Under the pieces are notes generated by a model. The model saw only the letters and a program-made list of their open reading frames with translations, was not told the DNA's origin and did not search any database. A DNA stretch of 64,000 nt, taken from positions 18,669 to 82,668 of the forward strand of contig JADFYG010000024.1 in NCBI GenBank assembly GCA_015233155.1, in the 5' to 3' direction. The DNA comes from Candidatus Rifleibacteriota bacterium. Its GTDB lineage: Bacteria > Muiribacteriota > Ozemobacteria > Ozemobacterales > Ozemobacteraceae. Every line of letters starts with the position of its first letter. The first letter of the stretch is position 1. This document shows positions 25,223-33,448 of this stretch, piece by piece. Position numbers and translations under genes: made by a program.

Positions 25223-26524
25223 ATGAGGGGTTTATTGATGATGATTCGCTGTCCGCTAACTCGATTTTTGATCTGCACGCAGCAGATTTTCGTGCCCTGT
25301 TTTATTTATGTCGTTGTTTCCCTGGCGGGAATCACTGCCCCGGCCTTCTGCAACGATGTTTGCGCCACTGAAACAGCCGCATCCACACCACAGGAACTCC
25401 CTAAAACCGAAGAAGTTGCTTCTCACAAGTTTTCCGGTCAATTACTGTCACAGGTTTTCAACTCAACCTATGGCGGTATCGAAAGAAAAACAGTGTTTCT
25501 GAGTATGCTGAAACTTGAATTTTCCGGAAAATTGCCCGGGAAATACACATATTACATCGATAACCTTACGACTCGCGGCGGAAGCCCATCCGCGCACACC
25601 GGCGACATTCAAACGATTTCATACATTGATGCTCCGCATAAAAACACATTCATGGAAGCATGGCTGGAGAAAGAGACTGATCATCTTGGAAGCTCTCTTC
25701 GCTTCGGCATGTTCGATCTTAATGCTGAATTCGACTGTACCGTCGTCGGATGGTTGTTCATTAATTCATCCTTCGGCGTAGGTCATGAGCTTTCACAAAC
25801 CGGTAGAAACGGTCCGTCAATATTTCCAACGTCCTCACTCGGCCTGCGGTATAAAAAGCAGTTTGAACATGATTTATATCTTCAGACGGCCATATTGGAC
25901 GGAGTCCCGGGTGATCTGGAGCACATAAGCGGAACATACATACGTCTTTCAAAAGAGGAGGGGGCATTATTGATTGCAGAAGGCGGAATGCACAAGGGCG
26001 GTAAAGACGACACGGATGTTCCGCTTTTTAAAGCCTCGATCGGCGCCTGGAAATATACTTCAAAATTCGACCACCTGTCAGAAACGGATGCGGCTGGAAA
26101 CCCTGTAAAACTTGACACGAATCAGGGCATGTATTTTATTTGCGCAAAAAGATTCTGGGAGAGTAAACGCGAACCGAAGAGAAAATGTTCGGGTTTCCTG
26201 AGATATGGTTTTGCCAATCAAAATATTAATCGAACCGAAAGATTTGTCAGTTCAGGTGTTTATTATAAAAACCTTCTTAATAAAAATGAACGTATCGGTC
26301 TGGGTATTGTCAAGGCCTACAACGGGAGCGTCTGGAAAGAACTCATGCGTAACACGTCGACTCCTGCGGACGACGCAGAAGCTGCTGTTGAAGCCACGTT
26401 GGAATTTCCGATAGATGCCAGACTTACCATTCAAGGCGACTGCCAGTGGATCCAACACCCCGGAGCTCAGGAGAAGCTGATGGATGCGATGGCATTCGGA
26501 TTGAACGTTGTTTATACGTTTTAG
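25223..26524 (+). CDS. OprB-type carbohydrate-selective outer-membrane porin
   Basis: 433 residues (a second ATG at 25241 gives a shorter leader). N-terminal signal sequence to about residue 46, then alternating beta-strand pattern throughout, ending in VVYTF with a terminal Phe, the signature for outer-membrane barrel insertion. The stretch RFGMFDLNAEFDCTVVGWLFINSSFG, only partly needed here, and LSQTGRNGPSIFPTSSLG are typical of the OprB family, which transports sugars across the outer membrane of Gram-negative bacteria. Stands alone after the repeat-rich gap; the cyclase-RDD gene begins 17 bp after the stop, so the two may be co-transcribed. Confidence 0.85.
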   Translation: MRGLLMMIRCPLTRFLICTQQIFVPCFIYVVVSLAGITAPAFCNDVCATETAASTPQELPKTEEVASHKFSGQLLSQVFNSTYGGIERKTVFLSMLKLEFSGKLPGKYTYYIDNLTTRGGSPSAHTGDIQTISYIDAPHKNTFMEAWLEKETDHLGSSLRFGMFDLNAEFDCTVVGWLFINSSFGVGHELSQTGRNGPSIFPTSSLGLRYKKQFEHDLYLQTAILDGVPGDLEHISGTYIRLSKEEGALLIAEGGMHKGGKDDTDVPLFKASIGAWKYTSKFDHLSETDAAGNPVKLDTNQGMYFICAKRFWESKREPKRKCSGFLRYGFANQNINRTERFVSSGVYYKNLLNKNERIGLGIVKAYNGSVWKELMRNTSTPADDAEAAVEATLEFPIDARLTIQGDCQWIQHPGAQEKLMDAMAFGLNVVYTF

Positions 26525-26541
26525 ATGAGCTGACATTACTT

Positions 26542-27867
26542 ATGGCTATGAACGAAATCATGAAATCTCAGAACCTGTCGGTTTTGCTGACCGACCTGCA
26601 AGGTTTTACCAGTACAAGCTCTGCAAGTTCCCGCGCAGACATAGTTGCACTGATTCGCCGGCACAATCAGCTAATGATGCCGGTAATAAAATTCTATGGC
26701 GGAACGTACGTCAAGAGTGTGGGTGACGCTTTGCTGTGTACTTTCCAAAGTTCAACCGATGCAGTTGTTTGTGGAATAATTATTCAGCTTTTATTGAAGG
26801 AATACAATTCCCGTCAGCAGAACGAAGCGCGACGCATGAATCTGCGCGTCGTAATCAATTCAGGCGACGTATCGCTCGAGAATAAAGACATCTACGGCGA
26901 AGCAGTGAATATCACGTTTCGCATGGAGGGCCTGCCATGCTTTCCTGGTGGCACAATTGGCATCAGCGAATCCACTTATCTGTTGATGAACCGATCCGAG
27001 ATAATCTCTGAGAAAATCGGCCCGCAAACACTTAAGGGTATTCCTGAACCGGTGACTGTTTACCAGGTGCCGCTTGAAAAGCAAAGACTGACAACAATCC
27101 CGGCGCGATTACTGCAGCTTGTGGAAAAAGCCGTCGAAGGCGGAGCCGTGGGCGGGACAGGATTTGGTGGCGATGCCGCCGCTAACATGACTGAATGGGC
27201 TAATGCGGTCACATCTTTTCTGAAGGAAAAAAACTGGGGCGAGAGCGTACATCAGGTTGGGCAACAGGTCGGACAAAAAGTAGGGCAACTGCAAAACAAG
27301 CTCGTCAGCACATTCGGACAAAAAACCGTAATAGAAAAGAATGAAGGAAAAACACTTTCTGACGCCAGAATTCAGAAGAGACTGATTACCTTCGCCATAG
27401 ATATGCTAGTTATTCTTGTTGTTTATACGGCTATTTATACCGGTTGGTGGGGAGTTCAACGAATTGTGTTCGGTGCGGCCGAACTTGCCCCGACGGAGTA
27501 TATTGCCGGCAATTCTTCGCACGGGAATAAAATCCTGGCCAGGCCCATGAATATTACCGGTAACATACGTCGCCCGATGGGCATTGCGGAATGGATTATC
27601 GATACGAACGTGAAGTTTCCGTTTATCCTGATGTATCTGTATTTTGCAATGTTCTGGAAGATCAAGGGGGCCACCCTGGGGCAGATTGCCGGTCACACGG
27701 CAGTTGTTTCCGACGACGGCCAACCCATAACCTGGAATCAGGCAATGAAAAGAAGCGGCCTTTTTTTATTATCCACACTGTTTTTCGGGGCCGGGGCAAT
27801 TATGATATTCACGACCGATAAAAAAACGTTATTCGACAAGATCGCGGAAACGCGCGTCATTGAATAA
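26542..27867 (+). CDS. Class III nucleotide cyclase fused to an RDD membrane domain
   Basis: 441 residues from the ATG at 26542. Residues 10-195 are a class III cyclase catalytic domain: metal-binding Asp18 (LLTDLQGFT) and Asp62 (VKSVGDALL), purine-specifying Lys58 and Asp116 (KDIYGEAVN), and the transition-state pair Asn123/Arg127 (NITFR). All catalytic positions for an adenylate cyclase are kept. A flexible linker with repeated GQQVGQKVGQ (about 230-260) leads to an RDD domain (about 275-440) with hydrophobic spans, RLITFAIDML and the final KTLFDKIAETRV motif. The cyclase head is cytosolic. RDD domains have been linked to ion transport; here it may anchor or regulate the cyclase. Confidence 0.85.
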   Translation: MAMNEIMKSQNLSVLLTDLQGFTSTSSASSRADIVALIRRHNQLMMPVIKFYGGTYVKSVGDALLCTFQSSTDAVVCGIIIQLLLKEYNSRQQNEARRMNLRVVINSGDVSLENKDIYGEAVNITFRMEGLPCFPGGTIGISESTYLLMNRSEIISEKIGPQTLKGIPEPVTVYQVPLEKQRLTTIPARLLQLVEKAVEGGAVGGTGFGGDAAANMTEWANAVTSFLKEKNWGESVHQVGQQVGQKVGQLQNKLVSTFGQKTVIEKNEGKTLSDARIQKRLITFAIDMLVILVVYTAIYTGWWGVQRIVFGAAELAPTEYIAGNSSHGNKILARPMNITGNIRRPMGIAEWIIDTNVKFPFILMYLYFAMFWKIKGATLGQIAGHTAVVSDDGQPITWNQAMKRSGLFLLSTLFFGAGAIMIFTTDKKTLFDKIAETRVIE

Positions 27868-28720
27868 TCGGCATTCTTTTCCCTTGAATTGCCCTATTTG
27901 CCATGATCAGCGATTTTCTTTTTTCCGGGGGACGTCGCACCTTCAGAAGTGTTTGGGCTGTGGCGTCGTTCTGGCACAGCCGGAAACATCCCCTGAACGC
28001 TATTCAGAAGAATACTACACATCGTGGGGCGCATCTTCGGATGAGCTTGAACATACCCGATTCCTCAAGCAAAAAACATTTTGTCGGTGGCTCAGTGATC
28101 TCGAAAAAGTCGTAAAGCCCGGCCGTATTTTAGATATCGGATGCGCCATGGGCTTTTTTCTTGAAGTAGCAAACCGGAGAGGCTGGGAATCATTCGGAGT
28201 CGAAATATCTCCCTTTTCCGCTGATGCCGCAAGAAAACAGTTCGGAAACAGAATCCATAACGGAACCATTATGGATGTATCATTTCCATGTGACTTCTTC
28301 GATGCCGTCACACTCTTCGATTGTCTTGAACACATGCCGGACCCTGTAGCGGCTCTTTCTAAGATAAGAATGATTTTGCGTCCGGGCGGAGTTGTTCTCA
28401 TTTCCACGGTAAATGTGGATTCCCTGTCTTGTAAACTCCTCGGAGCACGCTGGCCTCATTTCAAGCCTGAACACCCGGTTTGTTTTAATTCAAGTTCGCT
28501 GGCTACAGCTCTGAAAGCGGCTGGACTTCAGCCGATCCGGCTTAAACCGGCTGTAAAAAATCTCAGTGTGAGATATATACTGGCATATTTCAGACAGTAT
28601 CCCCTCCCCGGAATTTCCAGACTCTTACAGCTTCTTACAACCATTCTTCCGGATTGCATAGCAAGATTTCCTCTTCCACTTCAGTTCGGGGAAATGCTGG
28701 CCATGGCCCGTAAGTCATGA
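27860..28720 (+). CDS. Class I SAM-dependent methyltransferase with N-terminal zinc ribbon
   Basis: 286 residues, TTG start overlapping the previous stop by 8 bases. Four cysteines (11, 14, 31, 34) form a zinc ribbon (CPIC ... CLGC), followed by SEEYYTSWG and a Rossmann methyltransferase domain: RILDIGCAMGFFLEVA binds SAM, FGVEIS holds the acidic residue, and DAVTLFDCLEHMPDP and LRPGGVVLISTVN are the later motifs. This layout is typical of methyltransferases acting on sugars or lipid-linked substrates in cell-surface polysaccharide clusters. The substrate is unknown. It is followed by the radical SAM gene on the same strand. Confidence 0.85.
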   Translation: MNNRHSFPLNCPICHDQRFSFFRGTSHLQKCLGCGVVLAQPETSPERYSEEYYTSWGASSDELEHTRFLKQKTFCRWLSDLEKVVKPGRILDIGCAMGFFLEVANRRGWESFGVEISPFSADAARKQFGNRIHNGTIMDVSFPCDFFDAVTLFDCLEHMPDPVAALSKIRMILRPGGVVLISTVNVDSLSCKLLGARWPHFKPEHPVCFNSSSLATALKAAGLQPIRLKPAVKNLSVRYILAYFRQYPLPGISRLLQLLTTILPDCIARFPLPLQFGEMLAMARKS

Positions 28721-28759
28721 TACTCTCATGAATCCTGCCTTCAGGTTGAGATCGAAAAG

Positions 28760-30172
28760 ATGACAGCGGGTCCTCTGCCGACAGTTGTTCTACTCAATCC
28801 CCCCGGAAGTCTTCTCTATATCCGAAATTACTTCTGCAGTCAGACTTCTAAAGCGAGATTCATAAACCAGCCCATAGACCTGATTTTCATGAGCGGATGG
28901 TTGAAAAATAATTTTCATCTCGTCCTGATCGACGCCGTTCTCGAAGGAATCTCTCCCGACTCGTGTCTCAAAAAAATTTGCGCCCTGAATCCTGCCGCAA
29001 TAATAACACTTTGCGGCCAGGTATCCTGGAAAGAAGATGAACCGTTTCTTAAACGTTTAAAGGAAAAAACGGGAGCACGATTGATCGCGATCGGTGATAA
29101 TTTTATCGAAAATCCCGCGGAGAAACTCAGGGATATTTGCTTTATCGATGCTATCATTACTGATTTTTCAAACGACGATTCATTATCATATCTGTCAGGT
29201 AAAACCGAACTCATAAAAACGATGACCTGGCGAAATGTTACCGGAAACATTGTTTCTCCACGAATTTCCAATATTCATGCAGCCTCTTTTTCTTTGCCGC
29301 TTCCAAAACATGATTTGTTCGTCGACGCGGGTTATTCCTTTCCTTTCGTTCGTCAGAAGCGATACGCAACCGTTTTAACCGACTACGGATGTCCATGTAC
29401 ATGCAGTTTTTGTGTAATGAGTACTCTGGGCTACAAGATCCGGCCACTGGAAAATGTAGTAGAAGAACTTGAAAAACTCAAAGCAATGGGCGTGAATGAA
29501 ATCCTGTTCATCGATCAGACTTTCGGAGCAGTGCCGGGGCGTATGCGCCATCTTCTCCGCACCATGATTGATCGCCGGTTCGGATTTTCCTGGGTCTGTT
29601 TTTCCCGGGTCGATCGTACTGATGTTGAAACACTTTCCCTGATGAAAAACGCAGGTTGTCACACGATAATTTACGGTGTGGAATCAGCAAATGAGAACAT
29701 TCTCCGGAAGTATCGCAAGGGTTATTCTCTGGCCCAGATCCGGGAGACCTTCTCAGAGTGCCGAAAGCTGGGCATTCAAACGGCAGGAACATTCCTTTTA
29801 GGATTTCCTGAGGATGATGCGGCTTCGATCAAGGCGACAGTAGATCTTGCCATAGAGATCGATTGTGACTATGCGTCTTTTAATGTTGCCAGCCCCCGCC
29901 CTGGAACGGAGTTTCGCCGCATGATGATCGAGGAACATCTTGCGGATTCTGGTGATGCCGCTTCCGACCAGGCGGGACGTTTTGTTCATGTTCGTACGCG
30001 ACATCTCGATGCGAAAAAACTTGCGCGTCTTCAACGCCAGGCCATGCTTCGGTTTTATTTCAGGCCTCGATATCTTTTAAAGCGGCTCAAAGCCCTGCAT
30101 TCCTGGAGAGAGCTTTTTCTGAAGGCTTCAGAGGCGTGGGCTGTATTCCGGAGAGGTATCCTGGGAAGATAA
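28760..30172 (+). CDS. B12-binding domain radical SAM protein
   Basis: 470 residues. Residues 1-150 resemble a cobalamin-binding Rossmann domain (VVLLNPPGSLLY, LIFMSGWLKNNFHLVLIDAV). The radical SAM barrel starts at about residue 200 with the 4Fe-4S motif C211-x3-C215-x2-C218 in DYGCPCTCSFC, then EILFIDQTFG, SRVDRTDVETLSLMKNAGC, YGVESANENILRKYRKG and GTFLLGFPEDD, the usual class E-type progression. Such enzymes methylate or rearrange carbon skeletons of lipids, hopanoids or natural products. The following gene starts directly after its stop, indicating an operon with the methyltransferase and the DUF2079 protein. Confidence 0.88.
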   Translation: MTAGPLPTVVLLNPPGSLLYIRNYFCSQTSKARFINQPIDLIFMSGWLKNNFHLVLIDAVLEGISPDSCLKKICALNPAAIITLCGQVSWKEDEPFLKRLKEKTGARLIAIGDNFIENPAEKLRDICFIDAIITDFSNDDSLSYLSGKTELIKTMTWRNVTGNIVSPRISNIHAASFSLPLPKHDLFVDAGYSFPFVRQKRYATVLTDYGCPCTCSFCVMSTLGYKIRPLENVVEELEKLKAMGVNEILFIDQTFGAVPGRMRHLLRTMIDRRFGFSWVCFSRVDRTDVETLSLMKNAGCHTIIYGVESANENILRKYRKGYSLAQIRETFSECRKLGIQTAGTFLLGFPEDDAASIKATVDLAIEIDCDYASFNVASPRPGTEFRRMMIEEHLADSGDAASDQAGRFVHVRTRHLDAKKLARLQRQAMLRFYFRPRYLLKRLKALHSWRELFLKASEAWAVFRRGILGR

Positions 30173-31561
30173 ATGGGCAATCGGAGTTTTATATTAGTTC
30201 TGTTGGCCATAACTTCAGCATGGCTTGTTTTCACTTTCCGGGTAAGCCTCACAAGATGGGAATGCTGGGATATAGGGATCGATACGGCTGCCTGGGGACA
30301 GATCCTCGATGAAATCCCCTCAGGGAAAAATTACGATTTTACCTGCTATCCCGATGTTCCGGATACGAGGCCACGATCGATTTTCTCAATTCATTTTCAT
30401 TTTTGGGTCCCCTTTTTCGCCGTAATTTACAGAATCTTTTCGCACCCGCTCATTCTTTTTTTCATGATGCATATCGCTCATGGGGCAGGAGCCTTCCTGA
30501 CTGGTTTGATGGCTCATCGTCTTTCCCGGGGAGATCCCATATATGGGATTCTCGCGACATGCATATTTCTTCTCGTTCCCGCTCATGCTCTGGCCCAAAC
30601 CAGATTTGATTTTTCCTTCAGACATTTTTCCCTGTTGTTGTTTCCTCTCGCCGGTCTGGCTATCACTCATGATCGAAGAGGAATTGCAACGGCAGCTCTG
30701 CTGTTTCTTGCTGTTTGCGAGGAGAATCTTGGCTTTCTGGCGGCTTTCGCATGTTTTGGTCTCGCCGGAATCCGTCCCATTGATCGACGGTGGTTCATCG
30801 CATGGGGAACATGTTTTCTTGTCTACCCCGTAATATTTCTGAAACTGGTAATTCCATGTTTCATGTCAGATGGATTTCACAGCCATTTAAGCGGCAGATA
30901 CGCGGATGTCATTGCCAACCCTCTGAAAATACCCGCCGTAATTTTTTCATGGTACAGTTTGAAATATGGAATGGAGCTGCTTCTTCCTCTATGGTTAATG
31001 CCGCTGGCCGGGGTTTCATGGTGGTCGATAACCGCTATTCCATTCATTTTTCAAAACATATTGAGCGCCTGGCCTGACACCCGGATGATCGGGCATCATT
31101 ACACAACGCCGCTGGCCGTCATTTTAACGCTTGCCGCCATTCACAATATGGCGTTTTTCTCTTTTTTTAAGCGACGCATGATAGGCGGTTGCATTGTTGG
31201 AACAATACTGTTTTTGGGCGTTACCTATTATCCTTCCATTGCATATGTTTTTGACGGCCCGGACGAACGAAGCGTGAAACTGGGTCATAATCTTGCACCT
31301 CTGACCGGGGCGATAACTCCGGATGATTCATTATCCGCACCACCAGCGGTCTGCGCGCATTTCTGCAAGCGTTCCAGGCTCTGGTTCTTTCCTCAGGGCA
31401 AAGATGTCGCAAACGTTGTGGTTATACCCAAATATCTCCCAGGATATCCGGAAATATCTGAAGCAGACCTGCGAAAATCTTATGAACTGTTTGTCGCGAA
31501 TCAGCAATATAAACTCATAATGGAGAACGAAGACATAGCTGTATTCCGCAATCATTTGTAA
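30173..31561 (+). CDS. DUF2079-type polytopic membrane protein
   Basis: 462 residues with about ten hydrophobic spans. The N-terminal DIGIDTAAWGQILDEI with an aromatic-rich loop (SIHFHFWVPFFAVIY) and the LAQTRFDFSFRHFSLLLFPLAGLA motif are typical of DUF2079 proteins, which share topology with GT-C glycosyltransferases. Function is unproven, but such proteins may transfer lipid-linked sugars on the outer face of the inner membrane. ATG immediately follows the stop of the radical SAM gene. A promoter-like extended -10 box lies just after this gene. Confidence 0.75.
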   Translation: MGNRSFILVLLAITSAWLVFTFRVSLTRWECWDIGIDTAAWGQILDEIPSGKNYDFTCYPDVPDTRPRSIFSIHFHFWVPFFAVIYRIFSHPLILFFMMHIAHGAGAFLTGLMAHRLSRGDPIYGILATCIFLLVPAHALAQTRFDFSFRHFSLLLFPLAGLAITHDRRGIATAALLFLAVCEENLGFLAAFACFGLAGIRPIDRRWFIAWGTCFLVYPVIFLKLVIPCFMSDGFHSHLSGRYADVIANPLKIPAVIFSWYSLKYGMELLLPLWLMPLAGVSWWSITAIPFIFQNILSAWPDTRMIGHHYTTPLAVILTLAAIHNMAFFSFFKRRMIGGCIVGTILFLGVTYYPSIAYVFDGPDERSVKLGHNLAPLTGAITPDDSLSAPPAVCAHFCKRSRLWFFPQGKDVANVVVIPKYLPGYPEISEADLRKSYELFVANQQYKLIMENEDIAVFRNHL

Positions 31562-31571
31562 CATATTGGGA

Positions 31572-31580
31572 TGGTATAAT
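31572..31580 (+). promoter_or_regulatory. Extended -10 promoter element ahead of the YdcF-type gene
   Basis: TGGTATAAT, a perfect TGnTATAAT, lies 31 bp before the ATG at 31611. No good -35 hexamer is visible, which extended -10 promoters tolerate. Confidence 0.45.
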
Positions 31581-31610
31581 TCGTGTTCTCATGAAAATAA
31601 AGGATGATTA

Positions 31611-32411
31611 ATGATCAGGCGTTTACTGTTTGTTGTAATGATTTTTGCCGTCATTGTTGTGTTCCCTCAGATATTTCGGTCTCCGGATTCTGTCTGGTAT
31701 GATCTGATATGCGTTGCAGCGCTTCTGATATTTGCGGTTCCCGGAACCTGGCCGCGCAGAGATGAGGGTATCGGACGATGGGCGGTTCAGGGAATAGCCG
31801 TGTTGGGCTGCCTGTTACTTCTGCTCGACCTTAAACCTGTCGGTTCATGGATAGGACGTCCGCTCATGCTGCCTCACTCGCGGGAAAATGCAGACGCTAT
31901 CATAGTGCTCGCTTCCGGAGTCAGTATGGGTGGTGCACCTGGATTTGCAGGCTACCAGAGATTTTTTCACGGATATACGCTGCTGAAGGAAGGACGAGCT
32001 CCACGCCTTTACTGTAGCACCGGGAATTCCAGGACAACCGATGGTTTCACGGAAAAACAGTGGGTAGCTTCATTTGCGACACTCCTCAGTTTAACGGGGC
32101 CGACATTCGAAATTATCACCGATATGGTTGACACGCGAGGTGAGGCGGCGACTTTCGCTCATTTACTCATTCCACGCGGAATTTCCCGAATTCTTCTTGT
32201 AACCAATGGCGGTCATATTCTACGTGCAACGCGGGTTTTCGAGAAAAATGGATTCGTGGTCCTGCCTGCTCCTGTTCAGACATCTGATACTCTGGAAGCG
32301 GCGAATGAAGGCAATCTTTACCAGTTCATCGCAATGGTTCACGAATGGCTTGGGCTTGTACAATATTGGGCACGCGGTGACATCAGATTTCCGTTCGGCG
32401 AAAAGCCCTGA
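31611..32411 (+). CDS. YdcF/SanA/ElyC-like (DUF218) membrane protein
   Basis: 266 residues. Two or three N-terminal membrane spans (residues 5-75) are followed by a DUF218 domain: NADAIIVLASGVS, a run RFFHGYTLLKEGRAPRLYCS, DTRGEAATFAHLL and ILLVTNGGHILRATRVF. SanA/ElyC proteins of this family affect envelope integrity and peptidoglycan or enterobacterial-common-antigen precursor supply; the fold suggests a nucleotide- or lipid-linked-sugar-binding site. The biochemical role is not established. It has its own promoter-like box and precedes the MoxR gene by 60 bp. Confidence 0.85.
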   Translation: MIRRLLFVVMIFAVIVVFPQIFRSPDSVWYDLICVAALLIFAVPGTWPRRDEGIGRWAVQGIAVLGCLLLLLDLKPVGSWIGRPLMLPHSRENADAIIVLASGVSMGGAPGFAGYQRFFHGYTLLKEGRAPRLYCSTGNSRTTDGFTEKQWVASFATLLSLTGPTFEIITDMVDTRGEAATFAHLLIPRGISRILLVTNGGHILRATRVFEKNGFVVLPAPVQTSDTLEAANEGNLYQFIAMVHEWLGLVQYWARGDIRFPFGEKP

Positions 32412-32471
32412 AATATTCATGCTTTTGTTAGACACTTCATTTGGCTTCTGATAACATAATCTCCGTCCATC

Positions 32472-33416
32472 ATGGAACACACCAACGTTGAACGTCTGCA
32501 AAAGATGCTGGCTCTTCTCAACCGTGTCATTCTCGGGAAAGAAGAGGTAGTGGAGTTGGTCCTTGTCACACTGCTTTCCGGCGGACATCTGTTACTGGAA
32601 GATCAGCCGGGAGTAGGCAAGACCACGCTTGGAACCGCACTTGCGCATGTGGTGCGCGGCTCCTTCTCACGCGTCCAGTTCACGGCCGACCTGTTGCCTG
32701 CCGATATCGTGGGAAGTCGCATCTATAGACGCCGCGATGAAGCATTCGAGTTCGTCCAGGGACCCATATTCGCCAATTTCATTCTTGCCGACGAGTTGAA
32801 TCGGGCGCCTCCGAAAACTCAGAGTGCACTGCTGCAAGCAATGAACGAAGGGTGTGTGACGGTTGACCGCGAGACTATTTCCCTGCCGGCTCCTTTTATG
32901 GTTATTGCGACGCAGAATCCGCGAGGATCGCAGGGAACCTATCCTCTCCCGGAATCCCAACGGGACCGCTTTCTCATGCGGCTTTCGATAGGTTATCCCG
33001 ACGCGATTACCGAGATGAAAATCCTGCGTGAGCGACGTATTTCAGACCCGCTGAAAGATATCGAGCCAATTCTTGATGCCGGAATGCTGCTTGCGATCCG
33101 CGAAGACATACACAAGGTAATTCTCCCTGAACCGGTCATAGCCTATATGGTTCGTCTTTCGGAAACCGTTCGCCGACATGAAGACGTGAACATAGCCGTC
33201 AGTCCGCGCGGAACACTTGCCCTTATGCGCTCATCGCAGGCACTGGCTTGTCTGCGCGGCCGGGATCTGGTCGATTTCGACATGGTAAAACATCTTGCTC
33301 CGTTCGTTTTGGGACATCGTCTCGGGCTTCGCACCCTTGATCCTTGGCTGACCGGAGAAGGGGCTTCACCGCAATGGATACGCCGCGAACTGCTCGAACG
33401 CGTTTCCATTGAATGA
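32472..33416 (+). CDS. MoxR family AAA+ ATPase
   Basis: 314 residues. AAA_3 domain with Walker A LEDQPGVGKTT (residues 42-52), Walker B ADELNRAPPKTQSALL, sensor-like ATQNPRGSQGTYPLPESQ and a C-terminal lid. MoxR ATPases act as chaperone-like assembly factors and are nearly always next to DUF58 and transglutaminase genes, as here, where the fused DUF58-TgpA gene begins 32 bp later. The substrate complex is unknown. Complete and of normal length. Confidence 0.95.
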   Translation: MEHTNVERLQKMLALLNRVILGKEEVVELVLVTLLSGGHLLLEDQPGVGKTTLGTALAHVVRGSFSRVQFTADLLPADIVGSRIYRRRDEAFEFVQGPIFANFILADELNRAPPKTQSALLQAMNEGCVTVDRETISLPAPFMVIATQNPRGSQGTYPLPESQRDRFLMRLSIGYPDAITEMKILRERRISDPLKDIEPILDAGMLLAIREDIHKVILPEPVIAYMVRLSETVRRHEDVNIAVSPRGTLALMRSSQALACLRGRDLVDFDMVKHLAPFVLGHRLGLRTLDPWLTGEGASPQWIRRELLERVSIE

Positions 33417-33448
33417 TCCATTACGCAGATTTTTGAAACCGGTCCCGC

